Source of the DNA: Rhizomucor pusillus | Taxonomy: Eukaryota > Mucoromycota > Mucoromycetes > Mucorales > Lichtheimiaceae | Assembly: GCA_900175165.2 (NCBI GenBank) | Contig: FWWN02000655.1 | Location: 62,001-126,000 of the forward strand | Length of the DNA stretch: 64,000 bases | Reading direction: 5' to 3' | Part shown: piece after piece, positions 13,992-26,829 of the stretch | How positions within the stretch are numbered: position 1 is the stretch's first letter | How the letters are laid out: the number at the start of each line of letters is the position of its first letter | Notes under the pieces: model-generated | Seen by the model: only the letters and a program-made list of their open reading frames with translations | Databases searched by the model: none | Told to the model about the DNA's origin: nothing | Translations under genes and position numbers: made by a program

Positions 13992-15386
13992 ATGGAAAAA
14001 ATTCGGTCTGCAGAAGCGTCTGACTCTATCATCCTTGATCTACAGACCATGTTTAATGGAAGCAGTTCTTTTACTATATATGACGACCCTAAGCAAACTG
14101 CTGCGCGGTCCATGGCTGACGCTGATATCATGGACCTTTCTCAAGCTGCAGCTCCTTGTACTATGACGAGACTCATGAGTGACGGCATTAGCAAGACTTC
14201 TTTCGACGACGGTAGCCAGCGATCGAAGGAAGATTTGATTGAGCAGGCAACTGCACGCCTCCGACGACGAATGCTGCAGGACCAGCTTTCGAACGTTATG
14301 CAGCAAGTTATTCAGACGCAGAGTCAACTTGAGGTATTGCGTGTCGAAACAGCAGCAACTATTCGAGCTGTGGAAAACAGCGACGATTCAAAATGTCGTT
14401 TGGATTCGCTTGAACGGCGTCTTGTAACACATCAAAAGCAGCTTCAGCGACTCCAGAATGCCAGTCGCCATGTTTCGCCGCCTGGTTTACCGTCGTTTCC
14501 GTCATTCTCTTCGACGATTTCCATGTCAAATATCTCGTCGCTTTTTAGTCGGCAAACGGATGCTCGTAAAGACGACAACAGCGACGACAATCAAAGCATC
14601 GCTTCAAGCGTTTGCAGTTCGTTGTTGGATCCAGATGAAAAGGAAAAACGTCGTTTACGGCGTGAACGCGTCAAGAACCATCGTCAGCGTTACGAGCAGA
14701 AACGTCGCATGCATTCAAATGACTCACACTGCACTGATGTCGACTGGAACGACCACGTCGTGCCCGAAAGGCCATGCCTTGTTGAAGATGCAGAAAATCA
14801 AGATGATGATGAGGCTACGTGCTACCCAACCATTGTGCCTGCGCCTGCTCCCTCAGCTTTTGAACCAGAAATGATTACACCGTCAACTTCCTCTTCGTTG
14901 TCTGTTCCTCACGGTCTTGACAATGTATCCAGTTTAAGACAAAAATTTATGGGCGATACTTTTGGACGCCATCCACTTTCGCCAATTACGCCTGACTTTC
15001 CCCCAGACAACTTTCTCGAATTCTTTGAAAAGCCTCCACAACAAAGGAATACGCTAGAAGATGGCGCTCTCGGTTTCCTCGATCGCCTTACAGATTATGC
15101 AGACGACGGTGGACTAAGTCCTGAAACGGATAAAACGTTTGGATATCCTGACAATATCGTCTGCTACCAGCCTCGTCCGGAACCATGTTCGTTAACAGCC
15201 TATGATCTGGCATGCATAATCCTGTCTCCCACGGTTATGGCACGGTATGGCCTACAGTACATAGCATCGATCGTTGGCGCCGCCTTTGCCTGTGGATGGA
15301 GATGGTGCAAATTCCTAATCATTTTGTTTGCCGCCTTAATGATCAGCCTCATTAACGGTCCTCAAGATATATTAGATGTTTACTAA
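13992..15386 (+). CDS. Coiled-coil protein with C-terminal membrane segment (hypothetical, 464 aa)
   Basis: Intronless. Residues about 75-160 are strongly helical and heptad-like (LIEQATARLRRRMLQDQLSN, then LERRLVTHQKQLQRLQNA), followed by a Ser-rich linker, a basic block (KEKRRLRRERVKNHRQRY), an acidic/proline-rich middle and a C-terminal hydrophobic pair (YIASIVGAAFACGWRWC, FLIILFAALMISLI) ending in a short tail. The architecture suggests a cytosolic coiled-coil protein held in a membrane by its C-terminus. I do not recognise a family. The start ATG follows a polypyrimidine-rich leader. Confidence 0.75.
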   Translation: MEKIRSAEASDSIILDLQTMFNGSSSFTIYDDPKQTAARSMADADIMDLSQAAAPCTMTRLMSDGISKTSFDDGSQRSKEDLIEQATARLRRRMLQDQLSNVMQQVIQTQSQLEVLRVETAATIRAVENSDDSKCRLDSLERRLVTHQKQLQRLQNASRHVSPPGLPSFPSFSSTISMSNISSLFSRQTDARKDDNSDDNQSIASSVCSSLLDPDEKEKRRLRRERVKNHRQRYEQKRRMHSNDSHCTDVDWNDHVVPERPCLVEDAENQDDDEATCYPTIVPAPAPSAFEPEMITPSTSSSLSVPHGLDNVSSLRQKFMGDTFGRHPLSPITPDFPPDNFLEFFEKPPQQRNTLEDGALGFLDRLTDYADDGGLSPETDKTFGYPDNIVCYQPRPEPCSLTAYDLACIILSPTVMARYGLQYIASIVGAAFACGWRWCKFLIILFAALMISLINGPQDILDVY

Positions 15387-15985
15387 TCTTGATCTATCTC
15401 CACTTCTTCTGTTCTTATGCCTTTCAATGATGGAACCCGTACATTCTTTACCCATGTCAGCACGATACCATTCCTTGCGCCTCCTTTCTTCTTGTTTTGA
15501 TTTTGGCAAACTTTCCATTCGCTACATATGACCTGATTCCTCTCTGTAAGATCCATACTATCCCTTTACTCTCTCTACTCCCATTTTTTCTCGCTTATCT
15601 ACTATAGCTACTACTGTACCATTTTTTCTCTTTACCATGATTGTACCATATGTACAGCCAAAAGCCATGTTAACAAAAATTTACCCATATGTCGTCCCTT
15701 ATCCATGAAGGAAAATAAAGTTCAAGAGTCTATTTGCTACAATGGAAATGTCTAGAAGTATCTTTACACTCTGCTCTCAAATGACGATTGGAATGCTGAT
15801 GCACAGGATAACTATATCTGATGGCGCACTTTATTCAAGGTAGGTAGATCAAGAATGTAATTTGCTTCAACTTTACAATGCTAACGTTGCAGCGCATACC
15901 TGCGCAGTCTTCATGTTTCGGATCAAAAGATTGGTCTCAGGTCCAAAAAAGGGTTGTCCTTTTTTTTTTCAACCTGAGAATAACT
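15387..15985. other. Intergenic region upstream of choline kinase
   Basis: C/T-rich 3' UTR-like sequence follows the previous stop, with an AATAAA-like signal near 15713-15719 (GAAAATAAAG). The rest, up to the choline kinase start, shows no gene. A T-tract sits just before the start codon at about 15961-15969. Confidence 0.4.
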
Positions 15986-17478
15986 ATGCCTCCAGACACA
16001 TCCAATGTTCAGCATCAACGTGACGACAATGTCTCTCCGGATCAGCAAATGAACCAGCTGCTCGAGGAAACACCTTTTCTAGACGTTGAGGTCTCGAGTA
16101 CTGCGCTTTTCGACGGGGCATACCAAGTTGTGTCGTCTATCTTTCCGTCCTGGCAACGAGAACATGTCAAGTTTGTACAATGCAAGGACGGCATCACCAA
16201 CCAGTGTAAGTCTATTGCAAAACAGGAGTTTGGTGATATCACTGACTTTCATGGTATACACACATAGTGGTTCGAGTAACGCATATGCCTACGGATTTTT
16301 CGGTGCTTGTCCGGGCTTATGGGAAAGGATCCGAGCTTATCATCGACCGCAAACAAGAAGTAATTGTATGTAAAAGGTACGGAGTGAGGATGCTCAGGCA
16401 TATGTCTAAAAGCGAATATATGTTTCCCATTGATTGTAGAATCTCGTCACCTTGTCTGCACAAGGACTCGCACCTCCCTTATATGCTCGCTTCAGAAATG
16501 GGTTGATGTATGGCTTTATCAAGGGCAGAGTATCGACCTGTGAAGACATGCGAGATCCGAAAACGGCGAAATGGATTGCCCGCCAGTTGGCAAAGTGGCA
16601 TAAAGTACGCTTGCCTCAAGATCAAGTCAAGAAAGGACCGCTTAAACAGAAACTCTGGCCAACAATGCGTAGCTGGCTGCAAGAAGGTAGAGTATTGTCA
16701 GCTGACGTAAGGTTGATTTATACAATGATAAGGGGATTCATACTCTTCTTTAAGTTCCCGATAAGTACGATGATCCAGTAAAGCAACAGATCTTTTCGAA
16801 ACGTTTCGATAAAGATATGCTCGCGGAGGAGGTGTGTGACCCGCGAAGAAGGAAGATCGTTTGTTCAAATGACTTATATTTCTCTGGTGATATTTATAGC
16901 TGGAGAAACTTATTCTTCGCCTAGAGCCTCTTAATTCACCTGTTGTGTTTTCTCACAACGATCTACTCTATGGAAATATCATCTTTGATGATGAAAAAGG
17001 TATGCCACCTATGGACCACACGTGATGGCTGGATACTGACACGTGAGGACAGAGGAAGCTGCGTTCATCGACTACGAGTATGGCTGCTACGCGTTCAGAG
17101 GTTTCGACCTCGGAAATCACTACAACGAATTTGCAAGCTTTGACTGCGATTATTCCAAATATCCAGACAAGGACTTCCAACTTCAGTGGTTTGACTGGTA
17201 TCTGACAGAATATAATGGAGGTATGTACTTTACAGCGCAGTAGATGATTATCCGATTAAAAGTCGTCTTTTTTAGTCAAACCTTCACAGGAAGAATTGGA
17301 GCATCTTTACAAGGAAGTCGAAGGCTTTTCATTAGCATCGCACTTTTATTGGGGAATTTGGGCACTTATCCAGGCCAAAGTATCTGACATTGACTTTGAC
17401 TACATGAACTACGCCGTTCTTCGCTTCGATGAATATGAAAGACGGAAGTCTATTGTATTCTCTTCCTCCGCCTTGTAA
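15986..17478 (+). CDS. Choline/ethanolamine kinase
   Basis: Phosphorylates choline and/or ethanolamine with ATP, the first step of the Kennedy phospholipid pathway. 370 aa from seven exons: 15986-16205, 16268-16365, 16440-16686, 16755-16831, 16900-16999, 17053-17220, 17276-17478 (sum divisible by 3). The family's kinase-like core is clear: TDFSVLVRAYGKGSELIIDR (ATP-binding part), GLAPPLYARFRNGLMYGFI, the catalytic loop SHNDLLYGNIIFDD (Brenner-type HxDxxxxN), the choline-kinase motif FIDYEYGCYAFRGFDLGNH with the metal-binding Asp, and a C-terminal HFYWGIWALIQAK. The start is the ATG just after a polypyrimidine tract. Preference between choline and ethanolamine cannot be told from sequence alone. 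Confidence 0.93.
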
Positions 17479-17759
17479 CGTAGACTGGCAGACAGACGAC
17501 CAAGTCTCTAATCTCCAGACGGAGACTGTCACATATACCTGGTTACCCACGCCATTCTTTTTTAGTGCATAATGCACGAACACACATTAGAATACTCGTG
17601 CTTTCCACGATCACTTCAGACTCGAAAATGCCATTATACTTTCTGTTAGCATCAATTTTTTCAATCAAATGATGGATTGAATAAAGAGAAAGAGATCTAA
17701 ACAAAAAGACCGGCTTGATGAAAAAGTTACAAAAGACAGGTATGTGAGGAAACCAGAGT

Positions 17760-18600
17760 TTACATGCCCTTGATGTATTCTGGGTGTTCCTTGAAGACTT
17801 GGTTGATGATAGCAATAATTGATTCCAAAGCCGCGAGCCACTCCTTCATCTTTTCCAAAGCAGCGTCAGTGAGGACACCGATCTTTTCGTAAAAGTCCTT
17901 TCGATAGGGGCAAGCCTTCATAGCGAGCTATAAATAGATCTCGATTAGTCCGCATACATAGACCGCAAACCTGTCTAGATGACACGTACAGCAAACACAG
18001 GACGAACAACCATGCTGTGGTACTTTCTCAATGTAGCCTCATATGCCTTGGTGAAAGACACATTCAGTTCTTCATCGGGATTCTCCAGGTTGCGGCGCAG
18101 AGCCTGTGCAGTGAAATCAAGACCACTGAAAAGGAAAGAATGTTTTTAGCACGCTGCAAAGCTTTCTGTTAAAAGGCGGTGCATACCGAGATAACCACAA
18201 GAGACCTTCGGTGGCGACGCGTTTCTTTTCAGGAGCCTCGGTGGCAAGCAAGTTCTGGAGGGTATCGTTTGCAGTAGGGTTGCTGAGGTAGCGATCACGG
18301 ATTTTCTGAAGGTAAGTAAACAAGCATTTGAGTCAATAATGATACTTGTTTCCCGAGAAGCGTCGAGTATTTTACCTTGATGTTGCCGTTCATATCTTTC
18401 TGAACGACCGAGAAGGCTGAGGAGCCGAGCATATCTTTTGGGCAGAGTGTAAAGAACGTGATGAGCCTCGTAACTCGATTAGTCTACGTACCAAAAAGCT
18501 TGACAACGCCCTCGGTAGCTTCCAAGAACTGTTCAGTTTGAATGCCTTTAGAGACATCGACATCGGTGTAAGAACGTGCAAGATTGTCAAAGTAGCTCAT
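17760..18600 (-). CDS. Glycolipid transfer protein (GLTP/HET-C2 type)
   Basis: Cytosolic all-alpha protein that carries glycosphingolipids between membranes. 196 aa from five exons: 18492-18600, 18376-18434, 18187-18305, 17990-18125, 17760-17927 (sum divisible by 3). The headgroup site of the family is intact in order: Asp, Asn and Lys in the block VVQKDMNGNIKKIRDRY, the Trp in ATEGLLWLSRGLDF, and the His in YEATLRKYHSMVVRPVF. Length matches the single-domain GLTP family (about 200 aa). It is convergent with choline kinase (281 bp between stop codons) and divergent from the NIPA-type gene. Confidence 0.93.
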
Positions 18601-19166
18601 GTTGGTCGAAAGAGTAACGGGAGTAGCGGGGAAATGACAAGCTGGCTTTTATACGACGCGGGTTCCAGCTCCCAGTTGGCCACGCCCATTTTCCACGGCT
18701 GGGCAATAAAGATGTAGTTATTAGTGCCCTCGAGCTCGTTATCCCTTTTCTTACTTTCCACCTTCTTGAATCCTTTCATCAGGATCGACAAAGCTCTTGT
18801 ACCGGCGCGCGCTGTATTCTCCCCCATTTCTCACAAATTATTCACAGCTTGAGGAGGCGAAAATTAGGGACGCGCACGATTTGGATCGCTTGCTATTTAT
18901 CTGGCGATACATGCTTGCCAAGTCGCCATCCCAGTATGGAAAACAGGTGTAGCATTTGACACTGCGATCGTGGATGTTGTGACGATGCACGCGTAGCTCA
19001 TTGTCACTGCTTGGTTGCACAAGATGTCCATATGCGGATGATCTGGCAAGCAGACGACACTGAAAACCATGCTGCTGCTTGCTAAAACGTGGCCCAGCAA
19101 CTGTTCTTTTTCAAGACAAATTGCTTTTTGAGACACTCGTCCCGTCCTTTTTGACCCATTTAATCC
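18601..19166. promoter_or_regulatory. Divergent intergenic region between the GLTP and NIPA-like genes
   Basis: 566 bp between two divergent start codons. A TA-rich element lies about 50 bp upstream of GLTP (TTTTATACGA at 18648-18657 on the plus strand). A minus-strand open frame that overlaps the GLTP start is likely just leader sequence. No other motif is defended. Confidence 0.35.
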
Positions 19167-20523
19167 ATGTATACATTGCTACAATCCTCCTTCGACACCT
19201 CATTCTACATTGGCATTGGTGTCTCTCTGATTACCAACCTTGTACAGTCCTTTGCAATGGCCTTCCAGCGGAAATCGCACATTTTGAATGACCAAATTAT
19301 GCCAAGAGAGCTTCGAAGGCATGCATTCCGGAGACCAATGTGGATGTGCGCCTTTGTAATCTACTTGATCGCCAACTTTACGGGCTCGGTATTTTCAATT
19401 GGTTATCTGCCTGTTGTTATATTGGCACCCATCGGGGCAATTAGCCTTGTCTTTAATGCGGTCGCTGCAAGAGTCGTGCTCGGAGACCCATTTACCCGGC
19501 AAAGTGTACTTGGTAATAACACATATACACACCCATATGTATTTATGGGACACACCATTGTGACATCCATCGGTATGGCGTGGTAACGCATTGAGTTTAG
19601 GCACAGTCCTTATCGCCGTCGGTGCTCTCTTGGTGGGCATGTTTGGTGCCATACAAGAGCCGAATCATACGTTGGCAGATCTCATAGAGCTATACAAAAA
19701 GCCAGCCTTTATTGCATATTTCAGTGTTTTGGAATCTTTTATATTATTCGGCATGATTGCTACACATTATCTAGAGTATCGATACAACAAATATGAAGAA
19801 ACTGGTTTGCCGCCAGACAGCAAAATAGGTTCCTTCGTATCATTATCAGATCTTAAATCCTACATTGGCGTTAGGTATTTACTGGACTATCGGAGCAATA
19901 TTATGCGACGAGGCTAATGTACGTATTGGGCCGGTAGCTATGGCGTCCTGGGAGGCAACATAAGCAGCCAAAGTTTACTGTTTGCCAAAAGCGGTTTAGA
20001 GCTCTTTATCTTGACGATATTCTACGGCCAGAACCAACTCAACCATCCGTGGACATGGATTTTGGTAGTCATGACCGTCGCAACGGCTATCCTGCAGGTA
20101 CTGTGGAAAAAGCCGATATTTCTGTCAAGCAAGCACTGTTGACAGATTTTTCTTTTTTCTGCATTGTAGTTGTACTACCTCAACAAAGGCCTGCGTTTGT
20201 GTGACACTGTCGTGTTGATCCCGCTCTCATTCTGCGCGTTTAATGTATCGTGTCTCTTCAATGGTTTGATATACTACAATCAGTGGAACGAGCTTCGTTG
20301 GTGGCAGCTTGTCTGTGTAATGATTGGCGTTTCACTGACTGTCTGTGGCGTTCTTTGTCTATCCTGGCGACGATCCGGAAATGCGGCAAACATCCAAGAA
20401 GAGACAGTGCTTGAACATGAAGGTTACGGTGCTATTCCTACTAGCGACGATCGCAGGGCTCTTTTCAGCAATGATGACCATCATAGGGCTGATCCAGTAG
20501 AAACTACGCCTCTCATAGCCTAG
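19167..20523 (+). CDS. NIPA/DUF803-type membrane transporter
   Basis: Member of the NIPA family (magnesium-transporter-like, drug/metabolite transporter fold). 377 aa from four exons: 19167-19512, 19601-19874, 19938-20097, 20170-20523 (sum divisible by 3). About nine hydrophobic helices are visible, including FYIGIGVSLITNLVQSFAMA, YLPVVILAPIGAISLVFNA, LIAVGALLVGMFGAIQEP, GNISSQSLLFAKSGLELF, ILVVMTVATAILQLYYLNK and WWQLVCVMIGVSLTVCGVL. The NIPA-typical LAPIGAISLVFNA and SLLFAKSGLEL blocks are present. The acidic C-terminus ends in ETTPLIA. Substrate specificity in fungi is not established; a Mg2+ or endomembrane role is inferred. Confidence 0.88.
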
Positions 20524-20776
20524 ACAAAATGATATGTGTAGAATGACTCCATTTTTGTGTTTTTCTCATGCCTCATTGGACGCCGATGCTTCAAGTGAGA
20601 CAATGTGACTGACACGCTGAAATTGGTTTTCAATTGAAAACGTTTTCGTATTCCTCTTGAAAGGGAAGCTTCCTCTTAAAAACCATAAAAAACGTGAGCA
20701 AAATCCGTGCCGGTGACAACGTTCTAGCTTACTGACAGCAAACGCTTATGACTTTGATTGTACTTAGCACATATAT

Positions 20777-23246
20777 ATGACCTCAAACGGATCACATTCC
20801 ATACAGTCAATGACAGACAAAGACGACACAAAACCACCGGCTGGCTCTCTAGCTACAGAACAACAAGATTTGAAAGAACTCAAGTCTAAGTTTGGTTCAC
20901 AGTTATCCACATTAAAAGAATTGTTTCCGGAATGGTCAGACGACGATCTTTTGTTTGCAATCCGAGATGCGGAAGGTGATCTTGAATTAGCGGTTGACCG
21001 AATCAGTGAAGGTATGATGCCCTCCTCCCCATCTGAACCTATGGCTCTGATGCTAAATCCTTTACTTTTTAGGGCACGTTTTCCAGTGGGGCGAAGTAAA
21101 GAGTAAAAAGCAAAAGAAAGAAGCTGCTGTACAGAAAGCAAAGGCAAACCCTCCGCCAGCGCAATCCGTACAACCTCGCACCGAACGCTCACATTCTTCT
21201 CGAACATACACAGATCGGCCAAAGAGAGGTAACCTGGAAATAATATACATTTTACCTGCAATCATGTATTAAGCTTGAACGCATTTCCAGGCGGTCGAGG
21301 CGGTCACGCATCGCGTGGAGGACACAAACATGCGCCTACTAACAGCACTGCTTCCTGGGTTCAAACATCAAAGACTACCACTGATGGTGGATCATGGGCA
21401 AATGTAGCATCCGTTTCCAAAGCTAGTGCAGATGATACTTGGGGCGCTCCAGCACCTTCAAGCGGAAACAGCAATTGGGATGCAACTTCGGCTGCAGCAA
21501 CAGGCGGATGGGCTAGCGGCGGCAAGGAAGAACCACCAAACGAGAAACCAACATCCTCCGAACCCAAGACTTGGGCAAGTCTATTAAAGTAAGCGTCATA
21601 TGTTGATACCATCTATCATGATCGACCATGATTGATAAATTATCTTGTGTAATAGGAAGCAAGAAGTCAAGCCAGAACCAGCTAAGGAAGAAGAGAAAGA
21701 AAATCAAGCCCCTGTACAAGAAGAATGGAACACCGAAACACGACAGCAAACGAAGACGGACGGTTGGACTGCATCAAGCGACGATGCCTGGAACGAACCT
21801 GTAAATACTCAACCAGCCACCACAACCACTACTACTACTGACGGATGGGGAGCACCATCCGAGCCACCAATCTCATCCTCGCTTGATCTATCTTCCGAAC
21901 CAACAAAAGAACCTGAAAACCAAGCACCAGCTCCCACTGAACAGGACGCATTGGCGCAGAAACGTCAATCTACCCTTCGCCGCTTAAAGCAAGATGCTCC
22001 AGTTGTATTGCCAAACAACAGCGCTGCCTTGAGCGCTATCGGTGTCAAATTTGGAAGCTTGAGCCTTGATGACGATAATACTAAGGAAAATGTTGATATC
22101 AACACAGTTTTGCAGACAGAGACCAGGTTAGTGCTTGTGCCGACTCGTTATTTTAAGCAATTTACTAAGTAAAGCAAAAGGGAAACAACTACAGTATCCA
22201 ACGAAACCCAAGCTCCAAAGGAACGTCGTCCTTCCACGGACGCCTTTGCCAAGCAGCAAGAAACCGTTCCCCAGCAACAAACCTTCCAAAGCCAGCCTCC
22301 TCTTGGTCACCAGCAGCCGGTGCATTCTCAGCAATTTGGCATGGACCAACTTGCATCTGGTTACAGCTCTTACTTGCCCAACCAACCGCCCGCAGTCATG
22401 TCTGGTTTCGGTATCAACCCCATGGGATCCGTGCCAGACTATGGTATCTACGGAAGTGACGCCCACCGCGCTGCAGCCATGGGCTATTACGATCCTGCTG
22501 CTTACAACCAATCTCCATCCGCAACTACCGCCGCTGCTTACTCTGCACGCGACAAGCACTCCCAAGAGGGAGCAGCTGCGCAACCCCATACCAGTGCGCA
22601 GGCACCTAGTGCTGGCCAGCAAATGTATGCCAACATGCCATACTACCCATACTATTATATGCCGAACCAGTTCGGTTACCAACAGTCCTATGGCCAGCCA
22701 TTCATGAACAAGAACATGTATCCTAATATGTACCAACATTCAACTGGAAAGCCTAACGCAGGTGCAGCCACATCTCCCTATGGATCTGCTTCCCCTTACT
22801 CCCAGAGCGTCTATGGCCAAACTGTATCTGGTGTTGTTGGAGGTGGCTATGACGATATGGCTGGTCTTCAACATCACTTGGGCAGTGCCAACTTGCACGA
22901 CTATCAGAAACCATACTCACAGCAGTTGCCTGGCTTTCTTGGTCAGCAGCCGTCGGCACAACAAACCCAATCCGCCCAGCAAGGTGCTGGCAAGGCCGAC
23001 CAATTGAACAAGGCGGGAGCTAACGCTGCTGGTGCAAGCAACGGTCATCAACAACCTCAGCAGCATCAGCATCAACAGCAGGGTCTGCAGCACGGCATGA
23101 ACTACTTTGGTCAGTCATTCCCATATTATCCTCAGCAATTCCAGCAGTTCCCACACCAGCCTGCACAGCAACAAGCGTTACCTAATCAACAACAGCAGCA
23201 GCAACAATCACCTATGGGTCGTCAGCAACCATACTGGAGTCAATAA
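20777..23246 (+). CDS. DEF1: DEF1-like RNA polymerase II degradation factor (CUE + Gln-rich)
   Basis: Yeast Def1 bridges stalled RNA polymerase II to ubiquitin ligases. 743 aa from five exons: 20777-21011, 21073-21228, 21291-21588, 21656-22126, 22175-23246 (sum divisible by 3). An N-terminal CUE-like ubiquitin-binding domain is visible (LSTLKELFPEWSDDDLLFAI, then DAEGDLELAVDRISEGHVFQ) followed by a basic QWGEVKSKKQKK, an RGG-like patch (GGRGGHASRGG), Trp-containing low-complexity repeats (TDGGSW, TDGWTAS, TDGWGAP) and a long Gln/Tyr/Pro-rich C-terminus with polyQ near 23187-23210. Fungal Def1 proteins have exactly this order. The C-terminus is prion-like in composition. Confidence 0.88.
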
Positions 23247-23581
23247 TTCTAAAACCTTTTTGCCTGAAGTACCCTTTCGCGTTATCCTCTTCTTCTTTTA
23301 CAACTCTTGCCCCCTTCTTTTCTTCCCATGTATTTAAAGTCTCTCTTCTCCCCATTTTGATTTCCGGTTTCCTTTTTTTAATTGTTTGTATAATCGCTAC
23401 GCAAAATCAAAGAAAACAAAGAAGAAGCAGTCTGCGTAATGCTCCTACGGGACAAACGAAAACGGTGTTAAGATGCTCGTGTTGTTTGACGTCTCGTCTC
23501 AAAGAAGTTATAATACAAATGTTTGAGATCTTGGTAGTAATATATGGATCGTCGCATCGATGCTAACTGGGCATGTTGGTA

Positions 23582-26500
23582 TCAAGAATAGGCCCTGACA
23601 GCTTCGGCCATAAGAGTATCTAGTTCTTTCTCGAGTTGCTCTAATTGAGTCTGGCTGTCTCTAAAGACCTCCATGATTTCCGGACGAAGCTGCTTGCGTT
23701 GCTGGTCTCCTTCGTCTGAGTACCGCGCAGCAGCCCGTATAAGAGCCATCATTTCATGAATCCGTAGGTCTTCAAATAATAGCATGGATTCTATAGGTTG
23801 TCTCTTCCTAGGTGGCGGCTGCGACTCAACTGGAGGCTGCTGCTGCTGCTGCTGCTGAGGCGGTGCCTTGTCCACAGAGGCAGTTTCGGGTGTGAGACGA
23901 CCCACTTGGCTCGTGATCGCTTCTGTGAGAGGCTCGTTGCTGTTCCGTGTATGAGCAAGACTATCAAGCGCCTCGTCGAGTTTCATCAACACGTCTACGG
24001 CAGACTCTGGTTCTTCATAATACTCTGTCACGCCTGCTTCTGTCGGACTTGCAGATAATGGATGTTGTTGCTGTTGGTGATATGATCCGGATGGATGCGG
24101 GTCTTCGGGTATCATCAAAGGAGAACTTTGCCGTGGCATGGGTGTGTTTTGTCTTACAGGACGAGGTGGACGGACTGAATATATCAGAAATTCGTAAATA
24201 TCTCCATCACTTTCACTAGCAGTGCATGTTCACTTGCCTGGCTTCTTCGTTTCGTGGCCCTCTACATATTCTTGCTTCTGCTGGTGCTGCTCTTCATGTC
24301 GCTCTTGTCTCTGGACAGGAGATGATGACCGGCGAAGCAAAAAGAAGGTCTCGTCAGGGTGAGGGGAGGTGACAACCGATGATAGAGATGCGATCGAAGC
24401 CCGATGCTCGTTGTTAGTACTGCTTCGTCGATAGTGAATGGCTGGCATTGCATCACCAAAAGCCTCTGTTATACGGGACATTGGATCTAGCGGATATTCT
24501 GTTGCATGATCAGTACCTGCCCAAGATATCCACACCAGCTATGCCTTACCATGGCCCTGTCTACTAATGTGAAGTTTGTATCGCACAGCTTCACCCTCTA
24601 GGCTTGGTAGACGGAGAGAATGCGCGTCTACACCTTCTGCTATGCCGTTCAAAATATGAAATTTTTCTAGCAAAAGACTCGTAACATCGCTGACGGTTGA
24701 ATGAACTGCCACAGATATTTGCTTGTCGATGCGCATTTGATTTCCAGTGAAAATGTTATTGGTAGTGCAATCAACCTCTGTGGATAGCAGCGATGCTTTC
24801 AAGGGCACGTATCCTTCCTCGGAGCGTCGAGATTTGCTATGCAGATAGAACCGTATTTCATCTATCTCTTCCGCTCTGGGATTTGGGCCGCCTATGTGCA
24901 CGTTATCTCCGTTCGCCATGAGTGCAGAGATACGTCTAGCCTTCTTCAATGATGGCATTGGCGTGCTCAAGTGGGTGTTCAACGAATGATAGATGGTCAA
25001 CGGGCGATCAAGCGGCACAAGCGTATATTCGTCTATAAAAAAATGGGGAAGTAAAAATTAGCCACTCCACATTGTTGCTGTGCTTTTTCTTTTCTGCTTC
25101 GCTTAGCTTACCTCCATCGATCGATTTTACAGTCAAGGTATAATCCAGATAAGCTTCTTCGGATCCTCCAATGTTTGCATTAAAGCTATCGACAACCTGT
25201 TGAATAAGCTCTGCAGCCGTTGTGGTGGGGTAAACCTGTACAAGCTTGCACTCTTCGCCAAATCGAACATTGCCAGGATGAATCTTAAGCTGAACGGGCT
25301 GCTCTGGCTGATTTGATGAATCAACGCTGTTCATACGTTCACGTTCAGAGTAACCAGTTGATTGGGAGTTGAGGGATGCTGTCTCAGAGATACTATCTGT
25401 GATAGACGTCTTATCAACGCTGCCTTTTCGCTGCTTGTCCTTCTTGCCATCCTTGTTGCGTGAAAACAGTTTACGCAATCCGCTTTTTTCTTTCTTTTGA
25501 TCTTTCGACTTGCGAGCATCGTTTTGCTCAATTTCATCGTTGCTCAGTAGAGCTTCTAACTTGTTAGCTTTCTTTTGCTTGCTATTTGCTTGGTAATCGT
25601 TATATCCATTCTCGTCAGTTCCCCTGGCAATTGATGGGGTCAACGAGAGCTTGATCGTTTCTCCTTGTTCCAGATCTAAAGTATCGCGGAATGACATTGG
25701 CTTCACGCCGGACGGAGAGGTAGCTGTAGCTGGTGCTTCCGTGACCTGACGTTCCAGATCCAACGATGTGGAAATTTGATCAGGATGGTATTGCTGCTGC
25801 TGCTGCTGGCGAGAAAGATACTGTGGTTGATGCTGTTGCTGTTGCTCCTGGTGATATTGCGCTGCAACTATTTGCTGAGTAGCTGCATAATCGTCTATTG
25901 CTGACTGACCATAATGCTGCATGCGATCATTCTTATACATGCTCATTTCAGCATATTCAGCCATATCATCGTCTGACGAATCATCCATTTCACTGTCTGA
26001 TCGTATCATTTCCTGCCATTCCTCAAACTCCTCTTCAAAGTCTTCATCGTCACTTGATCCATAAATCATTTGTGCTTGGAAATTGACGCCCTTTGCTATG
26101 GTTACTCGCTTAGTGCTCTTCGGTTTCGATGACGGTGGTGCAGGAAACGCGTCTTGAATGTCTCGTTGCGTAAGCTAATTCAACATGTCAGTATTTTGAA
26201 ATTTGAAGACAAACTGGGAAAAGCATTACTTCGACGTTTCTGTGAGAATTTAGTCGTGCAAGGCGTTCGTAAGGTGTCTATTCAATGTTTAAGCTATTTG
26301 GCGTTCCAAAGAATAAGAGATCTGATCCACACAATTTTACCTCAATATTCTCGGCTGGGATATATCCGACTTCCGAAGTCTTCAATACCTTGACTAGCCA
26401 CCAATATGAGTTACTATCATCTAACAACGTTAAAGCATCGCCTTTAACGACAGAGGCTTGTCCCTCAACAGTCGCGGCGAACGTGTGAAGCGCATAAACG

Positions 26501-26727
26501 AGATCAAAATCGATATTCGGGTCAGGTACACTTAGGACCGAGCCCTCAGACTCGTCATCGTCATAATCGTCGACATCGTCGGGATGAGCTGACTCATAGT
26601 CGTCCATATCGTCATCATAAAGAGACTGCTGGTGTATATGTCCATGAGACCTTTCAGAAGCATGCTGCTGATATCCACCATCTGTAGATCCCGCGAGTCT
26701 TCTGCCATCTATTCCAGCAGGAGTCAT
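23582..26727 (-). CDS. SH3 and Ras-association (RA) domain scaffold protein
   Basis: 944 aa from six exons: 26341-26727, 26230-26277, 25112-26174, 24550-25032, 24238-24498, 23582-24174 (sum divisible by 3). An N-terminal acidic region is followed by an SH3 domain (DLVYALHTFAATVEGQASVV, then SYWWLVKVLKTSEVGYIPAE) and the conserved TPYERLARLNSHRN after it. Polar, polyQ and basic stretches follow, then an RA-like domain (QLKIHPGNVRFGEECKLVQV, then DEYTLVPLDRPLTIYHSL), and a C-terminal helical part. This order is found in a fungal polarity/cytokinesis-type family, but I would not assign a yeast name. The fifth intron (24175-24237) starts with GC, not GT (CCAG|GCAAGT); only this junction keeps the downstream frame. 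Confidence 0.85.
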
Positions 26728-26829
26728 TGTTTCAAGGAATGGAATGGGGTTATAAAGAGATGAGAGCAGACAAAAAATGAAGAATTAAACAGGCTCTTTG
26801 TTTCACAAATTGCTATGTTGCACAGGAAT

